From JAHECQ01 sp047638695 (GTDB lineage Bacteria > Actinomycetota > Acidimicrobiia > Acidimicrobiales > SZUA-35), in NCBI GenBank assembly GCA_047638695.1, contig JBLINY010000004.1:32446-96445 (forward strand): a stretch of DNA of 64,000 nucleotides, given 5' to 3'. The position numbers and the translations under genes are program-made. Shown piece by piece: positions 43,457-52,222 of this stretch. Position 1 is the stretch's first letter, and every line of letters begins with the position of its first letter. Under the pieces are notes generated by a model, which was not told the origin of the DNA, searched no databases, and saw only the letters and a list, made by a program, of their open reading frames with translations.

Positions 43457-43553
43457 CGCCCCGGCGTCCAACGAGCCAACGGCTGGAGAGAACCGCAGAT
43501 GCCCGTCGTCGTTTGTTCAGGTCACCTTTGAAACGCGCCGATACGTCTTCAAC

Positions 43554-44771
43554 ATGCGACACCAACCGGCGACAAATCTCGAGCAGTTGCAGCAGCGCCT
43601 CGGCGACGATTTTGAGGGATCTTTCGTCAACCCGACGCCCGACCTCGATGCCATACAACCCGTGGTGCGACGGGTCCTACAGCTCCATCAGGTTGGTGGC
43701 GTTATGGCAGGCGGAACAATCGAGCTCAAGACGGGTACCTACCGGTTCGGTGAGCGCTCGGGCGCACCCCTCTTTGAACTTGGCACACCGGGTGATCCGA
43801 CGTTTGGGTTGACGGTGACGCCCGAAGGTTCGGTCACGGCGCACCCATCAGCCCGTGGTCTGGTGGCGGATGGGTTGAAAATAACGGCCCCGACAGCACT
43901 GCTCTGTGGCCAAGTCGTCGATGCCGGAACTGCTCACTTTTTACTTGACTCGCCCACAACGATTGTTCACCGGCGCAACGATGATGCTCCGGTCGTTGCT
44001 GCCTCACCGATGCCTGAGCCGACAAGCGGACGTGGTGTCGATGGCCCTGTCGTAGCTTGGGTACGGGCGCGACGCTCAGAAGAAGCCAGCCGGCTTCGAA
44101 GCCTCTGCGTCCTACCTCACCAGCTCCGTGGGCGGCCGAAGCAGGGCGAAGGCGCGTTCTTCTCCGGTCAGCTCAACGATGGCCGTTTCGGTCATGCTGT
44201 TATTGGCCTGGGTCAACTTCGGTACGCGCTGCCGCTCGATCCGTCGTCGGTGAACGGCGCAACACGATCAGCACTTGATGAGCTCACCGGCCTGCCCTCG
44301 GTACCGGTCGAGTTCGACCTGAGCACTCAGGCGATTGCAATCGTTGGCTCGCCTGCGTTTGGGAGCGCAATCGGAGGTTGGATTGCCCTGTCGTTGACCG
44401 CTGATTCACATCCCCAGCTGCTCGGAGTTTCTGTACACGCCAAGGGGAATACCAGCGAGTGGTCATGGCTGGATTCGTTGCCCCACACGGTGGACCAGGC
44501 GAGCCATCGGATGCGGGTCACGGTTGTCGACCAAGCCGATATACCGGCCCAGGTCGGTCCGGGGACGATCGTGTTACTCGAGCCGGGTCAGGCCATTCCG
44601 ACTGGCTGCGGCGTTGTTCTCAATGAGGAGACCGAAGGAATCTCGGTCACCGACCAGACGACTGGATCGACCAACCACGGCATCATCCCAATCGGGATCT
44701 CCAGTCTGTTTGGCATGGAGATCGTGTTCGAGATGGCAGAACATCTTCGAGCGATGGGCGTCACATCATGA
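43554..44771 (+). CDS. FHA-like, ATPase-less relative of T7SS EssC/FtsK-SpoIIIE proteins
   Basis: A 405-residue cytosolic protein. Residues ~48-130 read as an FHA-like beta-sandwich (GGTIELKTGTYRFGERSG, and so on). Residues ~205-250 match the segment of EssC/EccC-like FtsK proteins that precedes their ATPase (GRFGHAVIGLGQLRYALPL, LPSVPVEFDL). Residues 255-400 resemble the following FtsK-associated domain, including the SEWSWLDSLPHT pattern (W-x-W-x-x-x-LPH). No Walker A or B motif exists anywhere, so the translocating ATPase is absent. The stop overlaps the next (OmpA) gene by four bases. Family assignment is by recalled similarity and moderate. Confidence 0.6.
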   Translation: MRHQPATNLEQLQQRLGDDFEGSFVNPTPDLDAIQPVVRRVLQLHQVGGVMAGGTIELKTGTYRFGERSGAPLFELGTPGDPTFGLTVTPEGSVTAHPSARGLVADGLKITAPTALLCGQVVDAGTAHFLLDSPTTIVHRRNDDAPVVAASPMPEPTSGRGVDGPVVAWVRARRSEEASRLRSLCVLPHQLRGRPKQGEGAFFSGQLNDGRFGHAVIGLGQLRYALPLDPSSVNGATRSALDELTGLPSVPVEFDLSTQAIAIVGSPAFGSAIGGWIALSLTADSHPQLLGVSVHAKGNTSEWSWLDSLPHTVDQASHRMRVTVVDQADIPAQVGPGTIVLLEPGQAIPTGCGVVLNEETEGISVTDQTTGSTNHGIIPIGISSLFGMEIVFEMAEHLRAMGVTS

Positions 44772-45619
44772 GCACCAATCAGGGGTGGGTCGGCGAACAT
44801 GTGTCGTCGGATCACACCGTTCTGCCCGACCTCGGTGCCGCTGGCAAGGGATCGAGCGCACAAGACGCTCCGGCGAAGGGCCGTCGCAAGAAGGGCGGCA
44901 AGAACGCTAGCGGAGAAAGCACTGCCGAAGCTCCACACGAGGGTGGCTCGGCTGTGAGGACGTTGCTGCTCGCTGGTGCCGGTGTTGGAGTTCTGGCTGT
45001 TGTCGGTTTCTTTGCCTGGCCCTTTCTAGGCGACCTGCTTGAGAGCGAACCTCCGCCTCCGGAACAGGTTGCATTCATCTCCGAAGAAGAGATTGAACCG
45101 ACGCAGCAGTTCGTCATCGAGAACGGTGTTCTGTACCTCGAAGGCACCGTACCGAACGTGGATATTTCAATCGCCCTCGAGAGTGCCGCTGGATCTGCTC
45201 TTGGCGACGACCGAGTCGTGAACAACATGACCGTCAGCGACGATGCGGTGTACGACCCGACGGCACCGGTGCAGTTGACCGTGGCCGAGACCGTTCTGTT
45301 CGGGTCGGGTCGGGTCGACGTTGCCCGACAATACGTCCCTCTTATCGATCTGGCGGTCGAGCTGCTCGAGTCAGAAGAATCGGTGCACATCACCGTTGTT
45401 GGCCATACCGATGACATCGGTGACGAAGATCTGAACGAGCAACTGTCGCTCGAGCGTGCGCAGGCCACGGCCCGGCAATTTGCCGTGCGCGGGATCGAGC
45501 GCACTCGGTTGACGGTTGAGGGACGAGGCGAGAGCGATCCCATGGCCGCCAACGACACCGAAGCCGGTCGCCGAGTGAACCGCCGGGTTGAGTTCTTGGT
45601 TACCGGCCTTCTCGGCTAG
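44768..45619 (+). CDS. OmpA-family peptidoglycan-binding membrane protein
   Basis: A 283-residue protein. A Lys/Gly-rich cytosolic N-terminus is followed by a transmembrane helix at ~65-87, a BON-like segment (~110-160: VIENGVLYLEGTVPN) and an OmpA/MotB domain at ~175-280 (LFGSGRVDVARQYVPLIDLA, HITVVGHTDDIGDEDLN, LSLERAQAT, GRRVNRRVEF). ATG 44768 lies inside the stop of the EssC-like gene (ATGA), so the two are co-translated. The protein could tie that cytosolic scaffold to the cell wall. It resembles the larger OmpA/BON protein at 22.2 kb. Confidence 0.87.
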   Translation: MSTNQGWVGEHVSSDHTVLPDLGAAGKGSSAQDAPAKGRRKKGGKNASGESTAEAPHEGGSAVRTLLLAGAGVGVLAVVGFFAWPFLGDLLESEPPPPEQVAFISEEEIEPTQQFVIENGVLYLEGTVPNVDISIALESAAGSALGDDRVVNNMTVSDDAVYDPTAPVQLTVAETVLFGSGRVDVARQYVPLIDLAVELLESEESVHITVVGHTDDIGDEDLNEQLSLERAQATARQFAVRGIERTRLTVEGRGESDPMAANDTEAGRRVNRRVEFLVTGLLG

Positions 45620-46135
45620 TCACAGCTCGATGATCTGGGCCTCTATGCGGCCAAGGTCGAGGGTGATCCACCCGTAGCTCGCCCGTGGTTGTCGACGCCG
45701 TTGGGTCGGTGAACCAGGGTTGAAGAGGGTTTGCTTGTGCTCGGTGTGGATGCTGATTGGTTCGTGGCTGTGGCCGAACACCACCAGGTCGGCGCTAGGG
45801 AAGCGCCGTTGCATGCGGTTCTCTCGGCCGCTGCGGGGGCCCGAGTCATGGAGCATGGCCAGTTCTACACCTTCGATGGTGAGCACAAGCTGGTCAGGAA
45901 GTGCTTCGAGCCGTCCGGCGCCAAGGTCGTTCATCTGCGTGACGTCGTTGTTTCCGAGCACGGCATGCAGCCGGGCTCGCGCCGCCAGTGCGTCCAGAAG
46001 TTCGTCGCACATCACGTCGCCGGCGTGAAGGATGGTGTCAGCGCGGCTTGCCGCATCCCAGACCTGGTCGGGCAGGTGGTCCAGCTGCCCCGGGATGAGG
46101 TGAGTGTCTGACAAGACGAGTAGCTCGGTTGTCAT
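45620..46135 (-). CDS. YfcE/MJ0936-type metallophosphoesterase
   Basis: A 171-residue calcineurin-like phosphoesterase. Metal motifs in order: LSDTHL (Asp, His), HAGDVM, LGNND, and VFGHSHEPI. The length and single-domain form fit YfcE/MJ0936 phosphodiesterases. ATG 46135 is preceded by GAGGTG and starts directly before the first strand; an upstream in-frame ATG at 46243 would add a non-native extension. It ends at the stop of the OmpA gene on the other strand. The physiological substrate is unknown. Confidence 0.9.
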   Translation of the reverse strand: MTTELLVLSDTHLIPGQLDHLPDQVWDAASRADTILHAGDVMCDELLDALAARARLHAVLGNNDVTQMNDLGAGRLEALPDQLVLTIEGVELAMLHDSGPRSGRENRMQRRFPSADLVVFGHSHEPISIHTEHKQTLFNPGSPTQRRRQPRASYGWITLDLGRIEAQIIEL

Positions 46136-46260
46136 CGATGGCACCTCATTTCGTGGCTCGGTCGTTGGCTCGGGTCTGAGCAGGGTGCGCCTAATTGGCA
46201 CTTGGCCCGGTCTAGCAGTGAGACTTGGCGTAGCGAGAACCACGACAGGGGATTACTCAC

Positions 46261-47934
46261 ATGGCGTACGACCTGAAGATTACTGGTGGATCGATCATCG
46301 ATGGAACGGGTGCACCCCGTTTCGTTGGCGACGTCGGTGTTAAGGACGGGAAAGTCGTTGCCCTCGGCGGGGCGCCCGATGAGGCGATCAAGACCGTCGA
46401 CGCGACCGGCAAGATCGTCAGCCCTGGCTTCGTTGACATCCACACGCACTACGACGCCCAGATCATGTGGGATCCGTTGGTGTCGTGCTCGCCATGGCAC
46501 GGCGTCACGACGGTTGTCATGGGCAACTGCGGCTTCTCGGTGGCACCCACCCGACCAGCGCACCGCGACCTCATCATGCGCACGCTCGAGAATGTCGAGG
46601 GCATGAGTGTTGATGCTTTGCGAGCCGGCCTGGGCGACTGGGGTTTCGAGACTTTCCCCCAATATCTGGACGCGGTTGAGGCCAGCGGCTGTGCCGTGAA
46701 TGTGGCGGCCATGATTGGCCACACCGCCCTTCGCATGTTCGTGATGGGCGAGGAGGCAACCGAGCGTGAGGCAACGGCTCAGGAGATTGCGACCCAGCGA
46801 GCCCTCGTGTGCGAGGCACTCGAGGCCGGTGCGCTGGGCTTTGCCACGAGCCGAGCAAACACCCATGTGGGCTATGAGGGCCGGCCAGTGCCGAGCCGGC
46901 TCGCCACCAGCGAGGAGATCATTGAGATTGCCGGGGCACTCGGTGACGTGAGCGGTGTGATGCAGGCCACCGTCGGCAAGGGTCTCAGCCACGATCAGTT
47001 CGCCACCATCGCCGAGAACACCGGTGCCAACGTCAGCTGGACGGCGCTGCTCGCTGGTGCCCGCGGCCCGGGCTCGCATCGGCAGGAGCTCGAACGAGCG
47101 GCCGAGATTGCCGACCGCGGGCTGCCCGTGTATCCGCAGGTCGCCGTACAGCCAATTCAGTTCGAGATGAACATGAGCGCGCCGTTTATCTTCGAGGCCC
47201 TGAAGTGTTTCTCTGAAGTCAGCAAGGCCGACGAAGAGGGGAAGAAGGCCATCTATGCCGACGCCGACTTCCGTGCCGAGTTCAAAGAGATCGCCGGAAA
47301 CGGCGGCAAGATCGGCGACCGGTGGAGCCGCACCGAGTTTTCATGGCTGCCGTCCAACACGTCGCTTGAAGGCTGCAATGTCCAACAGTTGGCCGACGAC
47401 CAAGGTGTCGATCCGGTCGACCTCGTGCTTGATATAGCCCTCGAGGCCGATCTCGACATGCGGATTGTTCAGGACGTCATCAACCACGACCGTGACGAGA
47501 TCGACGAGCTTCTGCACGACCCCAACACCGTCATTGGCCTTTCTGATGCCGGTGCCCACGCCTCGCAGTTGTGCGACGCCAAGTACTCCACCGAATTCCT
47601 CAGCACCTTCGTGCGGAATCGGCAGAGCTTCACGCTGGAGGAAGGGGTGCACATGCTCACTCAGCGCCCGGCCCAGGTGTTCGGTATTACCGATCGTGGT
47701 GTCCTGGCCGAGGGCCTCCCGGCTGACGTCGTGGTCTTCGATGCCGACCGTGTTGGTCATCTCGGCAAGCGTCGAGTGAGCGATTTGCCGGCTGGCGCTG
47801 AGCGGATTGTTTCCGATGCCGTCGGGATCGAGGCGGTTGTCGTGAATGGCACCGTCATCAGGCATGACGGTGACGATCAGGTCACCGCCGATGGCGACCT
47901 GCCGGGCAAGCTGTTGCGCAACGGCTCAGCCTGA
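46261..47934 (+). CDS. D-aminoacylase-type amidohydrolase
   Basis: A 557-residue amidohydrolase. Start LKITGGSIIDGTGAPRFVGDVGVKDGKVV forms the small beta-sandwich, then the metal motif HTHYDAQ (~61-67) and NCGFSVAP, His-containing barrel strands, and the C-terminal Asp in GLSDAGAHAS. These are features of N-acyl-D-amino-acid deacylases (Pfam Amidohydro_3). An AGGGGA ribosome site precedes ATG 46261. Activity on N-acyl-D-amino acids is the family expectation only; other substrates are common in Actinobacteria. Confidence 0.9.
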   Translation: MAYDLKITGGSIIDGTGAPRFVGDVGVKDGKVVALGGAPDEAIKTVDATGKIVSPGFVDIHTHYDAQIMWDPLVSCSPWHGVTTVVMGNCGFSVAPTRPAHRDLIMRTLENVEGMSVDALRAGLGDWGFETFPQYLDAVEASGCAVNVAAMIGHTALRMFVMGEEATEREATAQEIATQRALVCEALEAGALGFATSRANTHVGYEGRPVPSRLATSEEIIEIAGALGDVSGVMQATVGKGLSHDQFATIAENTGANVSWTALLAGARGPGSHRQELERAAEIADRGLPVYPQVAVQPIQFEMNMSAPFIFEALKCFSEVSKADEEGKKAIYADADFRAEFKEIAGNGGKIGDRWSRTEFSWLPSNTSLEGCNVQQLADDQGVDPVDLVLDIALEADLDMRIVQDVINHDRDEIDELLHDPNTVIGLSDAGAHASQLCDAKYSTEFLSTFVRNRQSFTLEEGVHMLTQRPAQVFGITDRGVLAEGLPADVVVFDADRVGHLGKRRVSDLPAGAERIVSDAVGIEAVVVNGTVIRHDGDDQVTADGDLPGKLLRNGSA

Positions 47935-47947
47935 GCGGCTGCATCCT

Positions 47948-48793
47948 TTACGCCGGAGGGGCGGCACCGATGGTGGACGTGACGGCGTCGAGCATGGGTA
48001 GCAATTGGGCCGATGGCGCCTCGACCATGTCGAGCCACCCTGCTTCGGCAGCGGTGGTCGAGCAGGCCGGGTCGACGACAGCGGCGAGACACGTGGTGCG
48101 GAATGCGTGATCTAACTGGCCGAGGGTGCCATGTTCATCGGCTATTCGGCGGAAATGTCGGATAGCGGGTGAGGTGGTGAAGGTGACGACGTCGACCTCG
48201 TGATCGAGGATGGCGTCGATCAAGGCCAAAGCTGGCTGTAAATCGAGTGGCGGCCGATAGCGAGAGACGTCGATCTCAAGGGCCGTTGCGCCGCGTGTCC
48301 TTGCTGTATCGGCAAGTCGGCGGTCGTCGCTTCCGTCAAGCACTATCGCGATGCGATGGCTTGTTAGATCGATTGATCGGAGATAGCTGAGAATGTCTTC
48401 GACCGACTCGTTTGGTGCTTTCCACCCAACCTCGAATCCGGCTCGCCTCACCACCCGGGCGGCGTTGGCTCCTCGACAGATGATCTTGACGTGCTGCAGA
48501 GCGTCTTTGAGACGTTGGGTGTCGCCTCTCTGATCGGCGCCGCTTAGCCACCAGTCCAAGCCCTGTCCTGTTTGAACGATTAGAAGGTCGACGGGTTGGC
48601 TTAGTAGTTGCGCCGTGGCTGCAGCCAGGACGGCATGATCTTCGGCTTGAATCGGGCGAAGCACCGGCGCCCACCGCACGTCAGCTCCTCGCCGTTGGAA
48701 GTAACTGATCTGTTGTTCGGTCAAACGTTCGGCGGTGATGCCGATCACCCGACCAGCTAGGGCCGCGACATCTCTGGACATTGTTTCAACCAT
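47948..48793 (-). CDS. Uroporphyrinogen-III synthase-like (HemD family) protein
   Basis: A 281-residue two-lobed protein of the HemD superfamily. GRVIGITAERLTEQQISYFQRRGADVRWAPVLRP is the first-lobe start, LLIVQTGQGLDWW and IICRGANAARVVRRAGFE follow, and DVVTFTTSPAIRHF is the second-lobe signature. In many Actinobacteria a HemD-like domain is fused to a response-regulator DNA-binding domain; here the C-terminus lacks one. No other haem genes lie nearby, so it may be a stand-alone HemD or a regulator-derived paralogue. Start at ATG 48793. Confidence 0.82.
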   Translation of the reverse strand: MVETMSRDVAALAGRVIGITAERLTEQQISYFQRRGADVRWAPVLRPIQAEDHAVLAAATAQLLSQPVDLLIVQTGQGLDWWLSGADQRGDTQRLKDALQHVKIICRGANAARVVRRAGFEVGWKAPNESVEDILSYLRSIDLTSHRIAIVLDGSDDRRLADTARTRGATALEIDVSRYRPPLDLQPALALIDAILDHEVDVVTFTTSPAIRHFRRIADEHGTLGQLDHAFRTTCLAAVVDPACSTTAAEAGWLDMVEAPSAQLLPMLDAVTSTIGAAPPA

Positions 48794-48919
48794 GGGGCCC
48801 TGTGACGTTGTTGCGGTCGGTTCAGCAGAGAATTTACAGCATGGAATGCCTAGGACTCGTCTCTGCGGTTTGAGCTTCCGGTTGAGATGAAACGATGGCC
48901 TGAAGGTTGGGGCCTGTAC

Positions 48920-49399
48920 TCACCGGGGACGGATCGACGGGTCGTTCCAGACGAAGGTGACGCCCGCCGACTCGAGCCGCGAGATGTGTTCTGGGAACAC
49001 CGGGTGGTTGGCGAATGCAGCACCGAGTTGAGGTTCGATCGTGACCGGAATCCCGCGTCCGATTGCTTCACACACCAATCCGACCGGCATGTCATCAGTG
49101 AGACCGAGGGCGATGCGGTTCAAGGTATTGAACGAGCAGGGAGCCACTACTACCGCGTCGCCGAGCGGCTCGAAGAGTGGCTTCGGGTAGGTTCGCATTC
49201 GGCTTTGGATGGGGTGGCCGGTCAGCGCCATGGCGGCATCGACATCGAACCAGTGCAGCGCCTTTTCCGTTGCGATGAGGCAGACCTCCCAACCGGTTGC
49301 TTGCTCGGCCGCAATACGTTCGAGCGTGCGGTCGGCCCCGGGCACTCCGCACACCGTTAGGTACAGCACGCGGCCATTGGTTGAACCGAAGCTGGTCAT
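48920..49399 (-). CDS. Flavoprotein of the HFCD/phosphopantothenoylcysteine decarboxylase-like family
   Basis: A 159-residue Rossmann-like flavoprotein. GRVLYLTVCGVPGADR forms the first strand and turn, VVVAPCSFNTLNRIALGLTDDMPVGLVCEAI is the FMN-binding segment of the family, and the C-terminal region carries IPVTIEPQLG. It lacks the classic catalytic His and the substrate clamp of CoaC/EpiD, so the reaction is uncertain. ATG 49399 is preferred to the ATG at 49453. It stands alone between the HemD-like gene and the decayed sigma locus. Confidence 0.75.
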   Translation of the reverse strand: MTSFGSTNGRVLYLTVCGVPGADRTLERIAAEQATGWEVCLIATEKALHWFDVDAAMALTGHPIQSRMRTYPKPLFEPLGDAVVVAPCSFNTLNRIALGLTDDMPVGLVCEAIGRGIPVTIEPQLGAAFANHPVFPEHISRLESAGVTFVWNDPSIRPR

Positions 49400-49474
49400 A
49401 GTTCGAGTATTGCTCTTTGTGGCAGAGCACCGACAGGTGAACGGTTGGAGCACCTGTCGACGAGTAGGGAAGTG

Positions 49475-49900
49475 TTACCGAGTTCCGATGACAACTGCAG
49501 GGTTGGCGGCCTGCCACTGGGCCATCGATTGTGGACTGGCACCTTCGGCGATGCGGAGCAGCTCGTCTCGAGGCTGTTCGCCACGTATGACCACACTGGA
49601 CTCCCCGTTGAACCAGCCGACTGCGTTCTCCGATTCCGAGAACCATCCGACGAACTCGCCAACCTGAACCCGGCTCAGTCCACTGGCCGCCCGCTGCACC
49701 AGGCCGAGGTGACCCGTTTCGGTGGTGCCGTCACCGATCGACACCATCATCAATGGGGGCTGGTTCTGTCCTTCGCTATCGAACCAAACCATCGACACGA
49801 TCTCGACCGGTTCTGCTGTTGTTCGAACGTGTGGTTCGCCGATAGCGGCCAGCCCTGCGTCAAGCTGCGTCTCGTCGACTTCGATTGTCGATCTCGGTCG
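49475..49900 (-). pseudogene. C-terminal part of the frameshifted anti-sigma-like protein
   Basis: From about 49900 the minus-strand frame encodes TIEVDETQLDAGLAAIGEPHVRT and continues naturally (VSMVWFDSEGQNQPPLMMVSIG, GLVQRAASGLSRVQVGEFVGWF) to the stop at 49475. The upstream reading of this frame is Arg/Ser/Pro-rich and non-native. It therefore continues the membrane protein at 49860-50516 after a one-base frameshift around 49885-49900. It is an extracytoplasmic domain of unknown fold. Confidence 0.55.
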
Positions 49901-50516
49901 CCGAGGTGATCTTGAGCGCTCGGTCAGCCGCGATGACGAGCGATTCGCCGCCCGACGGCACCTCGGTCTGGACCCAGACTCCATCGCGTTCGTAGACAGC
50001 AAGTAAGAGAGAATCTGAACTCTGCTGTGCGTCGATGGTGGTGCCATCCGCCAGGGTGATCGTGACCGGCTGGCCGAATCGCCCCACATCAGGCTCGTTG
50101 TTGAGGACGGTGATGCCGACAATGCGGCTCATCCGGCCCTCGGTTGTTTCGCCGATGGTTATGAACGAGCCGTCCTCGGCGCCCGCCCACGCCACAACCT
50201 GATCGGGTGTGCCGAAACCATCGGGGAGGTAGGAGGGAGCGAGGAAGTTGAGGGGGTCCGACGATGTTGTCTCAACCGTTGCTTGTTGGGCCGGTCGCAA
50301 GGAGAACGCGACTGCACCAGCGCCCGCCAGTGCGAGAACAGCCACACCGACAAGGAGCCGGACACGTCTTGATTGCTCAACCAGTTGCGGCGCGACATCG
50401 ACATCGACATCGACATCGGGCCGCGAATATTCGATGGCGAGAGGCGCGACAGATTGGCTGGTGCGGGCGAACTGCGAATCGGCCAGTTCGCCAATCATTG
50501 TTTCGAGGTCAGTCAT
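49860..50516 (-). CDS. Anti-sigma-like membrane protein, N-terminal part (frameshifted)
   Basis: In this frame 218 residues are encoded. A cytosolic acidic N-terminus includes an Asp-Val repeat (VDVDVDV, from a 4x6-bp tandem repeat at 50393-50416). A transmembrane helix lies at ~52-72 (VRLLVGVAVLALAGAGAVAFSL), followed by an extracytoplasmic domain. After ALKITSATEI it ends abruptly in DNRSRRDAA, while the shifted frame continues sensibly. ATG 50516 overlaps the end of the sigma-factor remnant (ATGACTGA), the usual sigma/anti-sigma arrangement, although no zinc-anti-sigma motif is seen. Function is inferred from position. Confidence 0.55.
   Translation of the reverse strand: MTDLETMIGELADSQFARTSQSVAPLAIEYSRPDVDVDVDVAPQLVEQSRRVRLLVGVAVLALAGAGAVAFSLRPAQQATVETTSSDPLNFLAPSYLPDGFGTPDQVVAWAGAEDGSFITIGETTEGRMSRIVGITVLNNEPDVGRFGQPVTITLADGTTIDAQQSSDSLLLAVYERDGVWVQTEVPSGGESLVIAADRALKITSATEIDNRSRRDAA
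50393..50416 (+). repeat. 4 x 6-bp tandem repeat (CGACAT)
   Basis: Four perfect copies of CGACAT inside the anti-sigma-like gene encode the Asp-Val run near residue 35. The unit length keeps the reading frame. It may mark slippage-prone DNA close to the decayed sigma locus. Confidence 0.9.
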
Positions 50517-50842
50517 GTTGGTGCTCCGTCTCAGCTAGTTCGGTCAGTTCGGTCAGTTCGGTCAGTTCGGTTGGTTCAGTCAGTTCGGTCCGTAGCCGGT
50601 CGAGTCCGCGAGCCACGTGGGAACCAACCGTGGTGACGGCGATATCGAGCGCTGCTGCCACCTCGGTATACGGCCATCGGCAACCGTGAACAAGCCGCAT
50701 GCTGGTTGTTGGCGACGGCAGCGACAACGGGCGGGACCTGGGGTTGTCGGGATTTCGATTGTCCGACCCGGTAGAGGTACCCCACCGGGTTGTCCATGCG
50801 TTGATGCCCTACAAACCGTTCGGCGATGGGTTCTGACCACAA
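50509..50842 (-). pseudogene. Degenerate ECF sigma-factor gene
   Basis: Two minus-strand frames together hold pieces of an ECF sigma factor. From ~50815, RMDNPVGYLYRVGQSKSR is the end of region 2. A one-base shift near 50750 leads to LVHGCRWPYTEVAAALDIAVTTVGSHVARGLDRLR, region 4 with its helix-turn-helix. The linker normally between regions 2 and 4 is shortened, and the N-terminal region 2 sequence upstream is missing (no DLAQE-type motif). It ends in a repetitive tail (TEL)n and overlaps the anti-sigma-like start. I read it as a pseudogene. Confidence 0.65.
50537..50590 (+). repeat. 6 x 9-bp tandem repeat (AGTTCGGTC)
   Basis: Six consecutive 9-base units, four identical or nearly so and two with changes, encode Thr-Glu-Leu repeats at the end of the sigma-factor remnant on the minus strand. 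It is an in-frame minisatellite. Confidence 0.9.
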
Positions 50843-50968
50843 GTCACCCGAAAATCTTCGCTGCCATGCTTCAGCCTGACACCATGGGCATCTCCCACGC
50901 TGGCTGCTACCAATAGGGATTGGGCTCGCCAGTCAACGGCAAGTTCTTCCAGCTAGAGGGGTCGATAG

Positions 50969-52222
50969 TTGAGCGCAGCGGAAGTCAGCGAAGGCGAGAT
51001 CGATGCAGAGGTACGCAAGTGGTTCGCTAGTGCTTGGGACCCTGGCCTTTCCCTGGTCGAGTGGCGTGACCGCCTGGTGTCGTCGGGTTGGGCCGTTCCA
51101 TCCTGGGAACCCGAGTGGTTTGGAAAAGGCCTCCCCGCATGGGCCGATCGTGTTGCCCACGCGGCTATTGCGGCCGAGGGTGGCGTCGGTGTTCCTCTTG
51201 GTGGCGGTATGGGCCTTGCCGCACCGACGGTGCACGAGCATGGCTCGGATGAGCTGAAGAGCCGGATCTTGCGCAAGACCCTCACTGGTGAGCTGGTGTG
51301 GTGCCAGCTGTTCAGCGAACCGGGCGCAGGGTCAGACCTGGCAGGTCTGAAGACAAGCGCGGTCCGTGATGGGGATGACTGGATCCTCAACGGGCAAAAG
51401 GTGTGGAACACCAGCGCCGATCACGCTGACATGGGAATCCTTGTTGCCCGCAGTGACTGGGACGCGGTGAAACACGCTGGGCTCACGTACTTCGTCATTG
51501 ATATGCATCAAGCCGGTGTTGAGGCTCGCCCCATCAGGCAGATGAACGACTACAGCTCGTTCAACGAGGTGTTTCTCACCGATGCGCGGGTGCCCGACGC
51601 AAACATCGTCGGCGAGGCGGGAGACGGCTGGCGAGTTGCGAGGGCAACGCTTGCTCACGAACGGTCATTCTCCACCCGTCGTTCGATCGATTTCGATCCC
51701 AACGCTCCTGGCCGGGTCATCGCCGAAGCGGCCGAGGAAGCCGCCGACTATTTGAAGACCTACGAGTGGTACCCGCAACGCATGGGCCGCGCCGACCTCG
51801 TATCTGATCGAGCGGTCGCCAACGGACGAAATGGCGACCCGCTTGTTCGACAGATGGTGATGGGAGTGCACGGTCTGCAGAAGGTCTCGGAGTGGACTGC
51901 GCTGCGAGCGAAAGCAGCCCGTGACCTCGGCCGTCCCCCTGGCTCGGAAGGTTCCATCGGGAAGCTGGCCCTGTCGGAGGTGGCTCGACGCTCGCACCGT
52001 GCCCACACCGCCATTGTTGGCCCACAAGGCATGTTGGCCACGGGACCCGACCCGCTCGACGCTGTTGTGGCTTCGGTGCTTATCTCGACTCCCGCTCAGT
52101 CGATCGCCGGCGGCACCGACGAGATTCAACACAACATCTTGGGGGAGAACATTCTTGGACTCCCGAAGGAGCCGGCGGCCGATCGCGGCGTGCCGTTCAA
52201 AGATGTCGGTAGGACATCTTGA
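50969..52222 (+). CDS. Acyl-CoA dehydrogenase
   Basis: A 417-residue flavin dehydrogenase that introduces the alpha-beta double bond into acyl-CoA. Signatures are CQLFSEPGAGSDLAGLKTSAV (FAD and substrate loop), WILNGQKVWNTSADHAD, and the C-terminal GGTDEIQHNILGE. The N-terminal domain starts late and is compact, as in steroid-ring or side-chain FadE proteins that often work as heterodimers, but no partner FadE is adjacent. TTG 50969 is supported by GAGGGG upstream. Its stop overlaps the MarR gene start (TTGA), so a transcription factor is co-translated with it. Confidence 0.92.
   Translation: MSAAEVSEGEIDAEVRKWFASAWDPGLSLVEWRDRLVSSGWAVPSWEPEWFGKGLPAWADRVAHAAIAAEGGVGVPLGGGMGLAAPTVHEHGSDELKSRILRKTLTGELVWCQLFSEPGAGSDLAGLKTSAVRDGDDWILNGQKVWNTSADHADMGILVARSDWDAVKHAGLTYFVIDMHQAGVEARPIRQMNDYSSFNEVFLTDARVPDANIVGEAGDGWRVARATLAHERSFSTRRSIDFDPNAPGRVIAEAAEEAADYLKTYEWYPQRMGRADLVSDRAVANGRNGDPLVRQMVMGVHGLQKVSEWTALRAKAARDLGRPPGSEGSIGKLALSEVARRSHRAHTAIVGPQGMLATGPDPLDAVVASVLISTPAQSIAGGTDEIQHNILGENILGLPKEPAADRGVPFKDVGRTS

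Noticed and set aside
49095..49909. Overlapping forward and reverse frames around the flavoprotein and anti-sigma region
   Set aside because: They conflict with better-supported genes and read as Arg/Ser/Pro-rich noise.
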